Source: Xestospongia muta (taxonomy: Eukaryota; Porifera; Demospongiae; Haplosclerida; Petrosiidae). Taken from it: DNA of 64,000 bases. Shown here piece by piece: positions 36,101 through 47,530 of this stretch. The stretch is taken from assembly GCA_963693285.1 (NCBI GenBank), contig OY848917.1:2482501-2546500 (forward strand), in the 5' to 3' direction. Numbering within the stretch: the first letter of the stretch is position 1; each line of letters begins with the position of its first letter. Made by a program: the position numbers and the translations under genes. Below the pieces are notes generated by a model, which saw nothing but the letters and a program-made list of their open reading frames with translations, did no database searches and was not told the origin of the DNA.

Positions 36101-38312
36101 AAAAGTTATCTCACTTTTATTTCAATTCTAATAATTCTCAAGCTTTAGGGTAATAACATAAAAAATTTAGTTCTGTAAGTCACTCTTTGTCACAATCACA
36201 AAAGGCTATAAATAAATAGTCTGAGTACCAGTCCATAGATAATATGTGATATATTGTTCAAAAATTATAAACCTGTATTAACTGACTTATTTAGATAATC
36301 AGTTTTATTTTATATTTATATGTACTATTTAATATTGAAAATTTTATATCTATATTTTTAAATTTCTTGGTCAGTTTGCAAATCAATTAAGTTAATGATG
36401 GCTACCTTGAACTTGTACACATGAAATTAATACTTGCAGAATTATAATAACAGTGGAATTTTTAAAAATGGGAGAATTTAAACCCTCAATGTTTGTATTC
36501 TTACGATAAGTGGATTGTTATGTTGAAAGCAATAAGATATTATCAGTTGTAACAAACATGATGATATATTGCACTGTACTAATAATATAAAAATTACGTT
36601 ATTGACTTGAGACTGTTATTTTCAATTATTAATAATAAGTAATAATTTGGTGGTGATAAGATGTTATATCCTGCTATAAAAATGTAATAATCAAATTTTA
36701 TTTTATACAGTTTCTCCAGCGTGAGAAGGAACTAGCAGAGAGCCAGGTAATTATTACGTGTTATACTTAATTTATCATACCAGGCAAACTACAGGATAAA
36801 GTATGTGTACCTGATGTCATATATATATATATTATTAATTTATTTACATATTTATAACCACAAGTTAATTGTCAACATACACTACCATCATTGAATTTTA
36901 TTTTCATTATGCAATTGCTATATTAGTGGACATAATTGAATATACCTTAAAAAGAACAATACCACAACTTCTGCTAACACCTGCAATATTAACACCTTTA
37001 TGCATTGTTTTATTTTGGTGTAGAGTGAGGCATCACGTCAACGATTATTTACAACTGTGATGCAAAATCAAGCTGGTTTTGATGACCCTTCTTTGTCTCA
37101 AGCAGCAGCTGACTTACAACGACAACTCACATGCAGTAGAGCTAAAATTCAACAACTAGAGAAGGATAAACAAGAAAGCAACGAACAACTAAGACGAGCT
37201 CTAAGTGAAGTTGAAAAGATTAAGAAAGAGAAAGAAGTTACCGAGAATCGTTACTTGGTGTATCAAAAGGATAACAAACTTCTTCAAAATCAACTTGATA
37301 GTCTTAAAAGACACAGTGTGTCATCTCATGATGCTGAAAACTTCCAAGACGAAATTGATAGACTAAGGAAAGAGTGTCAACGCTCAGAAACAGATAATAA
37401 AAACTTGCAAAAGAAGATACAAGAACTGTCTTCAGAAAATGAAAAGTTAAAGATAAAAGCTGCAAATATTGATGATGAACGAAAACAATACCAGGAAGAA
37501 AGAGGAAAATGGGAACAACAAAATACAATAACGTTACTAGAAAAAGCTAAGCTAGAGAGGGAGTTACAAGAGCTTCAAGGTCAACATTTATCAACTGCTT
37601 CAAAGGAGGACCCATCCAAGCCTAAGGGTCATCCTAAGAGAGTATGGTGGAGTGATGCGTCTGAGCTTCGAGGTGCTGAAAATGAAGAGGGTGGATGGAG
37701 TGGTGACTCAGCTATTAGTGGTGATGTAAAGAAACTACAACAAGAACGCCGATATTCTTCTCCACCAACACCTGTGTATGGTATGTCAGCCTCTCAATCA
37801 TTGAGACCTCTTCATCGAACACAGTCAAATGATGAGGTATCATTAACAATGAAACAACATGATACATATGTTATCATAATGTACATAAAATTAATTGATA
37901 AACTATAACCTATGTCACCATTGACATTCACAGTTTACAGTTTTTTGTAATAATGTTCATTTGTTTACCATTAATTGTGTTTTTATGTGTGTTTTAGGAA
38001 GTACAAAGACTAAAAGCTGAATTAATGGAGATGAAAGCAGAGATACGACAACTTTCAGCTGAAAATCAGGTTTTTCGAGAAAAAATTGGTGACTGTAACT
38101 CAGCCTATTCTCAAGCTCAAGATTCTTTGCCACACATTCATGATAAGGTATAGTACTTTATATTTTTCTGATATCAGTTACAATACTTGTTCTAAATAGT
38201 TTGAATTACTCAATGTGTACTTACAATATATAAAACCATTTCTTTATTACAACAGGAATTTCAGTCCAAGATGGAAGCAATAGGGTATATTCTAAAAGGA
38301 TTGATGAAGTAG
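33165..38312 (+). CDS. Coiled-coil protein CC-C (8 exons, about 516 aa)
   Basis: Exons: 33165-33290, 33463-33648, 35356-35490, 35875-35922, 36711-36746, 37024-37836, 37998-38147, 38256-38312 (TAG). All phase 0. It starts MAQLQRSYDELVQELEEKDR. Exon 2 (CELEYYEKHKEKELSQSQ) is the degenerate counterpart of the UBAN-like exon of CC-D. One 16+12 residue cassette (NKELVQEIAYLKESNK, FLQREKELAESQ) compares with two in CC-A. The large exon has a long coil, PSKPKGHPKRVWWSD, GGWSGDSAISGD and RTQSNDE. The C-terminus is EAIGYILKGLMK. It has no membrane, catalytic or zinc-binding features. CC-C to CC-D repeats the layout of CC-A to psi-B, showing block duplication. Scaffold or adaptor role inferred. Confidence 0.8.
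35997..36504. mobile_element. Third copy of the taagggtacaaac element, intron of CC-C
   Basis: Homologous to 6273-6794 and 20333-20851 but more diverged; the right end reads gtttgtattcttacg instead of gtttgtaccctta. Same intron position. Confidence 0.5.
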
Positions 38313-39216
38313 TAGTTATCATTCTCATACCTTATAATGTAAGTAATGATAATAAACTCTAGATCTAGAGGTACATTTTGAGGTTGAACACAACCTGTAA
38401 TAAATAGAGAGCATATTCAGACTCTCCATAAATATGAATTATTATATAGTCATATACCTCAAATGAAATAAACTATGATGTTTGAGGATCTGACCTCTTT
38501 CTTCATGTTGACATTTTATCGGTTACATGTAACAGCTCCATTGTATCATATTCTTTTATTTTGAATTCAGCATCTTCATAGTTGAACACATTTTTTTTAT
38601 CGGCAGATGCATTATAGCTACTAAATTACTAATATCATATAGAGCCAATTACACACACTGTCATTATTAACCCTACATGTAATTAAAACAAGTATTAATG
38701 TTAGTCGCCATTTGTACATAACAAAATTGTTAGTTAAGTTTACCTAGCTGTCACACTTTCTAGTAACTTACTAAGACACTGGTATGATCTAAGATAACGC
38801 CAGAACCTTTTTTATTATTTTATATGTTTAATTTGTTTTCATTGTAGTCACATCAACCATTTTCTCCATCCTTCTGGACCTGGTCCATCCTTGTCTAACT
38901 CATTGTTTGGACAAAAGTTATATTATAAAACTATTTATGTATAGTTTTCTATGTTTTAATGCGATCATAAATTATTTGTTGTCAGTCTTGTTAAATACTT
39001 CGTCTAGTACTGTGCATTATTTAAAGGTTATGTAGTCACATTTACACCTGCTATACCTGATGTGGATCAGTAGGTTACTGATGTCGTGGACTAGACTATA
39101 TGACTAATGATCATTGACACAATATGCCCCCCCCAAACCACTCTTCAGAATAATTATTTATAATTATGCATAATCGTGATGGGGAGGGACTTTAGTCATC
39201 GTCACTGTACAAGAGA
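38313..39216. other. Intergenic spacer CC-C to CC-D
   Basis: No gene. Collinear with 8591-9352 and 22610-23400, with a few private insertions around 38560-38790. It ends in the shared block gatggggagggactttagtc before the CC-D start codon. Confidence 0.55.
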
Positions 39217-40047
39217 ATGGCACAACCACCTGACGAACGAGTTCAAGAGCTAGAGATACTTTTGCAAGCTGCACTGATTCAAGTAGAAGCCTATCAAGAA
39301 GAGGCAGAACAGGCTAAAGCTGCGGTTAGTTGTTAACGTGTTGAATAGCATGGAGATAATATCTCGACATCAGCTGTGTGCTGGTATATAAGATTTAATG
39401 ACGGCAGTGACACTTTGTTAGAGCGTATGTGCTTGGAGCTGTCAGACAATGACCAAAGCCAAGCAAATGCTATAATGTTTATGGTTGACTGTGTGATCAA
39501 CATAATTAGAGTGGGTTATTTTCAGGCCACGAATTTGTGAAGATTCTTATTACAAATATAATTTTTTAATATTCATTCATTTTTATTTATCCCATCACTG
39601 TTTGTCCACACATCAAACAGCTGTTTAATTTACTAATTTAATCCATTTTTCATCTTGTTTATACACCTTACCATTTAATGGGATCTCTGATAAAGAATAG
39701 GCAATGGTTGGAAAGCTCTAAACAAATGATTTTGTCAATGTTGACTTCCATTTTCAATCCCTCTCCCCTCCTATGTCTATGGTTATAGCTATCATATACA
39801 GCCTAGTACTGGCCATCCTATTTATTCGCATACTGAAAGTAAAATTTATCTTTATTTCATACCACACTCCTCCTCTGAATGATAGTTAGTATAACTGTAC
39901 TAACACTTGTATTATAGTTGTATATACATTGTCCTGGTGTTGTAAGAGTTTACATATCATATATTTCAAAGTAAAGAGGAAATAAAATTCCTTAGTTATT
40001 TATAATCACTTATGCAGTAGCCAACATCAATAATTATTAACATGCAA

Positions 40048-40085
<38 letters not shown>

Positions 40086-43000
40086 ATTACAGGTATGTAT
40101 GACTATCAACCTATATTATTATTATGTGGTATTGTGTATCATGCACATGTTACTATAAAGAACCCAAGCATGTATTAGTTTAATACCTAAGTCAGTAATA
40201 CCCATTGATAGTTAATAGCAGGTGCGCATGAGTGTCGCGAAGCAACGCGAAGGAACATCAAACTCCCTTAGCCAACTGTTATCGAATCAAGACTTAGAAC
40301 ATATGTCCATATATGGACATAACTGCTACGTGTTTTACGCTTCTGGGCTGTAACCTTTTAGTAGGTGTGCTTTAAATAGATAAATTTAAGAGAAGTCAAG
40401 AAGATGGCCGAGCGACCTTGAACAACATATATCATTATATTCTGACACAAGATAACTCCAAAGTGTTCTGGTGTTCTGTGTGGACAAGGTGTCACAGGCC
40501 AATGTGCCTACTTCCTTGTACCACGCAGCAAGGAAACTACCAAAACGTTCATTACCCTTGTAATAGATGCAAAAAAGCTGGCATAAAGTTCTTTATAAGA
40601 ACTCCAACAACTTCCTTAGCCTGAGACTAATTTTCATGTATTGCCAGAGAACTAGTCTTGTTGAATAAGATGATATATGTTGTTCAACTGTTTCCATCTT
40701 TTTAATGATGAAAGCCTCCATAACCTCCAAGTCCAATTCTTTTAAACGTTTCTTGATATACATAACTTCTTTCTCACTTTCAACTTCTTTGTTTTACTCA
40801 CCATAGATGATTGTATTAATAATCATTGCTCCGTCATGTACTTAGCAGTACTTATGCTACGTAAGTGAATTTTCCTTATATGGAATAATCCTTGACCATG
40901 TTTCGACAATGGTTAGAATACAAATATAGTGGCAGTTTGACGCTCCTTTGCGACGCTCATGCGCTCCTGGTAATAGTTGTATGTGTGGTAATAATGATAG
41001 AGATACTAGGAAATACCAAGTCATATAAAACTAGTAAAGGGATTATAAAAGTATTCCAAATAAGGAAAAATACAATTATTATTATAGTAGGACACTTACA
41101 TAAAACTAATGTCATCACTACATTCATATATAATTAATATCGTATGTTTTACATTTTACAGGCAAAAATATATGAAGATAATTTTCGTAAGGAACGTCAA
41201 CAAAGAGAGCGGTCAAGAACTCAATATGAATCTCTTACTAAAGGTATGATAGCACAGATTGATGATCTGGGACGAAATGGTGGACGATTTGGTAGTCCTG
41301 ATCGTATACCTGAACTTCAAGAAGAGAATGAGAAATTAAGACAAGAGGTTAGCCAGTATAATAGATTACTAATGTACTGTTTAAGTAGACTTGTTAGTTG
41401 CTACTAGTAATTACTAAACAGATATCTAATAATATGGGATAACTTGTAGCTATAATAGATAGAGATAGCTACAAGAAGTGTAATGTGATATGCACACAAT
41501 GTGTGTGTATTATCTGAATTGTTAGCATTTCAATACTCTATTAATTCCAAGTCATTTAGAAATTTACCATAGTACATTAAACCTACTATTAATGATGTGT
41601 ACTAATTTGAGTGAATTTAGCAAATGCTATCATTTTGACAGTATAACGAAATTCCTTTCAAAATAAATTACATTATTTAAGCTATCACATACTGTAAGTT
41701 AATATGTATAATGGCACTATAGTCTTAGCTTAATATCATGCCTAGTATTTTAGCCAAAAGATTAAAGTTTAACACATCCGGGTTTATCCATTTTAGTGAG
41801 GATTGTATGGAAAGTGTCACTTGTTGTAATAGTTATAGAAATTATAATAGGGTCACTAGTAGTACTTGTTTATTCAATGACTGTCCCACCTACTTCCTGA
41901 ATTGATCTACCCTGTGTGTCTATCTATGTTATGGGATATACATATACCATTAACAATTGTTTATACAGCTATTATATACATGTACATGTACATATGTCTA
42001 GGGTCTGTTGTATTATATGTCAATGTGTATTGAGAAAACATAAAATGTAGGTAATATAAACAATACTATGACAATCACAACACAGTCTTTAAGTTAATTA
42101 AATAAATTTCTTACAAGTACCTTATATGGTATTTGCAATTTTTTACAGAATAGACAACTCCATCTTCTTAAAGATGAACTGAATATTCAACTTGAACAAG
42201 AGAGACAACAATCTGATAAGTTATCTCAACAAAAACAACTTCAGCTACAACAACAAATGAATGAACTTATAAGAACTAAAGAGGAGCTTGTTCATCTACA
42301 AAGAAAGGTCATATTACACATAATGATAGATAGATGGACTAAACATATAGAGCTATAAGTATATTATCTTTTAAGATAAAACATGTCTTCTACATGAGTA
42401 TGTGAACAAAGAAAGAAGAATCAAACTTTATATAATTACATTTACTTTGTACTAAATTGTACAGTTTTTTTCAGATTACATTGTAAAGCGAACAGCTACT
42501 GTCTCTTAATTTACTTTAGTACTTGTCCATTTAAGGTATGCGTTTTAAAAGAGGCTACATTCCATACTATACAGTGGAGTAGGAAGATGAAATTCATAGG
42601 GGGGGGCACAACCCTACATGGTGATGTTAGGGCAAACTACACTATATATTGATTAGTGCTTTTTAAAGCATTTTTGTGTACATGTTATTTTCTCTGACCC
42701 GCAACATGGAAATGTTTTTTTAATACAATAATTAAAACATACAGTTAAAATTGTCCAAAGTAGCTTAATCAACATGATACATGTTTTATATAATAATTAA
42801 AGGCGGGCAAGGCCCCCCTTGCCCCCTGGTTCCTACTCCCCTGCTATAGATCTATCATAACACCAATGCAGTAATAGCTAGCAACAGATTTTTGATAATT
42901 GACCAAAACAAAAGTAATTAACACCCCAAGCTTATTTAGGGGTGGAGTTTGTATATAATAAAACTAAAGGTATACAATGTAGGTGTTATATCAGGTACTC

Positions 43001-46000
43001 AATGGCTATTATAGTAAAACTATCATATTTCCTCAAACAGATGTTGCCCTCAAACAGTAGTAGCCTCCCCTTTCTCTGTGTGGCATCGAAATTAATGCTG
43101 CAGCCTTGAATTGATGTTAATGAAAGTCTTTCCAATGTAATACTTCTTTGTTTTACATTCAGTCTGAAGTTCTAAGTCTTGGAAAATTTCATCAGCTTTG
43201 TTTTTCAATCCTTCCTTTGCCCCATTCCTACTAATAAGTTCACCAAACAACTGGCATCACATACATAATCCTTAGATTGCTCAGTATAATGTCTAGTCAT
43301 TTTCTTGACTAAAGAGACTTTAAAGAGTTTATTACAAACACCAACATGGTATTTCATTACAACAAGAGCTTTTATCAGTCAAAAAATTGTTAAATTTGAG
43401 AAGCGTTTTGAACAATCACTTCACAACCAAGTAATAACATGTGACATCAACTTACACTTCAATATAAGTAATTGCTTAAACTACTGTCAAAGTTCTTGCT
43501 ATCATATCCAATACAGAGTTCTAAAGTCACAGTTAATTATAAAGGTTCAGAATCAATCCTTTATATTAGTGGTTTTTCTTATTCCTATATTTAAATGCAA
43601 CCTTCAAATAGTCACTTCCTTTGAAAAGTAGCCTCCAACCTTTGACTATAAATTAAAATAGATTTCATGGCTCTTATCCAAAGATATACAGTTAATATTT
43701 TGAGATGATAAACACTTTTTATAAAACAAATCACTGATTAACTATGATAAAGTTTGTACATACATATATGAGGTTCATATTATTTTTTATTTTGTGTATA
43801 ATTTCTGTTGTATGAATTCCAATAAACAGAATAATTAAATTAATGATTGGACTCATTAATTAATAAATGTTTAAATGATGGTTTACCCTGATACAGAAAA
43901 TGACTTATAACTTGAATGGATGTGACTCAAGTGTTAAGAAATTAATTATATTGTTAAATATATATATTATAAAACTTTACAATAATGCTGTAAATTACAC
44001 ATGTATAAGTTTGTTGTCATCCTTTAGAATGGTGAATTCATTAAAGAAATCACTGATCTGAAACAACAAAATCAGGTTAGTGGTTATACCAGTACAAGTT
44101 GAACATTATCCATTAATATACTATTTCTGGTGCCACAAACAAGTCCTCTCAAAATTAAGTCCAGTCTTTATACAAAGGTTGATTTGTGATGCCTTTTTTC
44201 ATAACTACCCTTTGTAAAACATGGACTAAGTAACTGTGTCTACTTAAATGTGCTTTTTTTCATACATCATCAACATGTGTATTTTATATATAACGTGTAT
44301 GCTATTGTTGGTACTGTTAATTCACATTATACTACATTATACTACATTATACTACATTATACTACATTACACTACATTATACTACATTATACTACATTAT
44401 ACTACATTATCAAAGTCATACAATTAGATATGATAAAAATGATATTTTACAGGTTCTCGATGATAAGAAAAAACTAGCTGAGAGTCAGGTAAAACAACTT
44501 TTTACAATAATCATATGCTAGTTTATATGTAATGACCCCCTTTGAAACTGCTAACCTGTTTTAATATTCTGCTCATGCTGTATGTACAGATAGTCTTAAA
44601 TAATGTATTTTAGTATGTCTATAAAAGTTTTAGCTTTCATTGGGATTTTAAGCTGAAAGACAACCTTTTTCATACATTATATGTTGGGCATAACAGCTCA
44701 AAAGCAACAATGGACTGGCGCATGCATGGCTCAAAGCTACAGTACCAAAAAATATATAATTAATTTTTAAAAGCATGTGTTTGAATGAAATTAAGAACAA
44801 ATTATATTCATTCTGTTTTTATAACCATACAAATATTTGTATATGTATATACATTTATACTTATATCTTTGTTTGACTGTTTATAGAGTGAAGCTTCACG
44901 TAAACGTTTGTTTGACTCTGTTCTAAAAAATCCAGCAGCTGCTAGAGATCCTTTTGCTTCTCAAGAACCAGCTGATTACCAACGACAAGTTTATCAAAGT
45001 AGAGCCATTAATGAAAAACTTGAAAAAGAAAATCAAGAGTTGCTTCAATTTAAACGGCATAAAGAGAAACTAGAAGGCGAGCTACAGCGTGCTCTTTTTG
45101 AGCTGGACCAATTGAGAAAAGACAAGGAAAAGGCAGAGAAACTATGTTCAACGTATAAAAGAGATAATGAGATATTAGGAGGTCGAGTTGGCAGTCTTCA
45201 AGAGAAAGTAAGACAACAAAATCCTTTACAAGATGATGAAAACAAGCAAGAGGAAATCGATACATTGAGGAGACAAGTTACTAAACTTGTTGATGACAAT
45301 AAAACACTGAAAGCATCACTGGATGAACTACTGAAGAATAAAGATGATGATAAGAAAATGTCTACAGCTATTAAGAGTGAAAGAAAGCAATACCAGGAGG
45401 AAAGGTTAAAATGGGATCAAGAAAGAATAAAGTTACTTCTGGATAAAGCTAACTTGGAAGGTGAATTAAGAGAGCTTCAAAGTCAACGTTTAGCTTCATC
45501 TAAAGAGGATCCAGTTCAGATCCAACATCGCCCCACAAAAGTGTCATGGAGTGATCAATCCAGTAGAGGAGGATATAGAGACCAGGGCATTGAACAGAAT
45601 CAGGGCAAGGGTAGTAGTGGAGACGCTTCGAGAAGAAGTCACTACCATTCACATAGACAAAGCTATTCTTCATCTCCTGGTCATCATTTGCAATCTTCAG
45701 AAGAACATCAACCACTTCAACGAACACAGTCCATTGATGAGGTAACAATGCGTTTAATATTATATGATGTATGTATTTATTTCTATTCATAACATCTTGT
45801 GACTTTTATGTATAAACTAAAGATGATTCTACTTGAGTCAAAGCAAATTCATAATTGAATAAACTCCATTACAATATTAAACTAGTATGAGATTTGTTTG
45901 ATCTCAGTACAATTAAGTCTCCATAGCACATTCAAACATTAGTTGCCTAATCTATAAGGAATGGCATGTGATACACAACTACACATTTCTTGACGTTGTT

Positions 46001-47530
46001 AATTAATATTCCTTAAATATTACTTCATAAACTCTGTTTTAACAAATAAGTTAACACCATTCTTTAATTAGAGTACAGATGGGAGTGAGACTACACTTTC
46101 TTAGATGTATTCATGTATATATTTTTATCATTAACATTACACTGATCATCATTAAGTAACTGTATTTAGCCAATAAAATTATATGTATATATATATATAC
46201 ACATATATACTTCTTAAAATTCGTAATTTCTTGTAACATGTAACTTTAATATTTTAGGTTGCTGGTGGAGAATTGGGACAATTAAGACGTGAATTCACAA
46301 TGATGAAGGAAGACCTTCAACAGATAAGAACTGAAAATAGATATCTTCGCGAAAGAATTGGAGATTGTAATTCAGCCTATTCCCAAGTTCAAACTTCTTT
46401 TTCCTACACTGGAGATGTGGTATGTATACTTTGTCTAGAATAGTACCTTCATTTATGACAATGTGGAAATAGATATGCTTTGTCTAGAATAGTACCTTCA
46501 TTTATGACATGTGCAAATAGAAAGCTATTAGAGTGTAGTTAACATAAGTGAAACAATTATTATCATGTCTTTCAAATTACAGAATGTAATGTTTACTTTG
46601 TGAAGACCTCAAATCTTACCTATTATTATTAAGCTTTCATGTTGCTTAATAGTTCTCTATAGTATTTTCATTATACTATTGAAGTACCAACAGTATTAAT
46701 GTAACAATTGGTGAATATTAACCAGTAAACCAGGGACTATATTATAATACAATATCTATTGTTCTTGTAATGCATATAGGAATATCAGGACAAATTGAGA
46801 GCAGTTGGACAAATCTTGAAAGAAATTATGTTTGATGGTCAAAGCAGCTCCCGTCACTCTTCTACTCGGGTAAGTAACTGTGACTTGAATCTGTGTTACT
46901 TTTAGAAACAATAACATCAACAAATCACATAAAGGACTCGTGTACCTGTAATAATGCCACACCCATAGTGTGTGAACATTTAAAATAGGCTACTGTTTCT
47001 AACAGGACTAGGTTTGGTTAATTTATATTGTCGAACACACTTTCATTTGACAAACAGTCCTATACTTTTTTTGGACAATGTGGTTGTACATAAACAATTA
47101 TGTACATAAGGCCTATTCAATGGTCCAAACCATTATTCTCTAATATGTTCATAGCCTGAGTTATAATATTGATTCAAATGACTTAGATCAAACTCTACCT
47201 AAACAAAGTATATGTACACTAAAATACTATGGTTGTTTATAAATTTATAGTTGTAGCAAATGTGTAAGTAGAAAAATGTTGAGTGCTTCTGTTTATGTGT
47301 AAATTCATTGTTAATACATTAAGTTAATAAGTGTGGAAGGAATTAAGGCATGCTAAATTGTTAACACGAAACATGTACACTTATAATATGTAATAAGTAC
47401 TGTATTATTGAGTTACTGTGTGTTTATCTTTATCAAATAGTCTCGTCGTTCAAGACCTCAGCAATACATGGAACCTTTTCCTCCTTCTGACCCATCCTCA
47501 TCTGCTTCCTCATTAGAACAAAATTACTAA
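39217..47530 (+). CDS. CC-D: UBAN-like coiled-coil protein with Ser-rich tail (9 exons, about 577 aa)
   Basis: Exons: 39217-39324, 41162-41347, 42149-42307, 44028-44075, 44453-44488, 44887-45741, 46258-46419, 46780-46869, 47441-47530 (TAA); all phase 0. Exon 2 encodes IYEDNFRKERQQRER, close to the UBAN motif of NEMO/optineurin/ABIN (Y-x-x-D-F-x-x-E-R-x-x-R-E), which binds linear ubiquitin chains. The key Asp before Phe is Asn here. Then come long coil, one cassette (NGEFIKEITDLKQQNQ, VLDDKKKLAESQ), a 285-residue exon ending RTQSIDE, and coil with RYLRERIGDCNSAYS. The tail is SSSRHSSTR, SRRSRPQQYMEPFPP and LEQNY. Its introns are nearly identical to those of CC-ZU5. Predicted cytosolic scaffold; ubiquitin binding uncertain because of the substitution. 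Confidence 0.8.
40219..40969. mobile_element. 751-bp hAT-like non-autonomous insertion in CC-D intron 1
   Basis: The ends caggtgcgcatgagtgtcgc and gcgacgctcatgcgctcctg are inverted with few mismatches over about 23 bp. Flanks are ttaatag and gtaatag. CC-ZU5 carries the empty site (gttaatagttg, about 24207). CAG termini and a 7-8 bp duplication suggest the hAT group. Inside is an 18-bp perfect inverted repeat (40418-40435 with 40670-40687). No transposase. Confidence 0.7.
42572..42843. mobile_element. Second copy of the caggggagtaggaa element, intron of CC-D
   Basis: Orthologous to 25548-25860, with ends cagtggagtaggaa and ttcctactcccctg and the same flanking ctata. Shorter through small deletions. 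Confidence 0.5.
43030..43690 (-). pseudogene. Antisense gene relic inside a CC-D intron
   Basis: Near-identical copy of 26040-26690 at the same intron position. The minus frame is broken by further small indels here (for example near 43225). Confidence 0.35.
44326..44410. repeat. 10-bp minisatellite, 8 copies
   Basis: attatactac repeated eight times (one unit attacactac). Same locus as 27281-27335 in CC-ZU5, which has five copies. Confidence 0.85.

Noticed and set aside
40418..40624. 68-codon frame inside the hAT-like element as a transposase piece
   Set aside because: Too short and without transposase motifs; the frame begins at the internal inverted repeat.
27281..44410. CRISPR-like array
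   Set aside because: Units are 10 bp and directly adjacent without spacers; a minisatellite in a eukaryotic intron.
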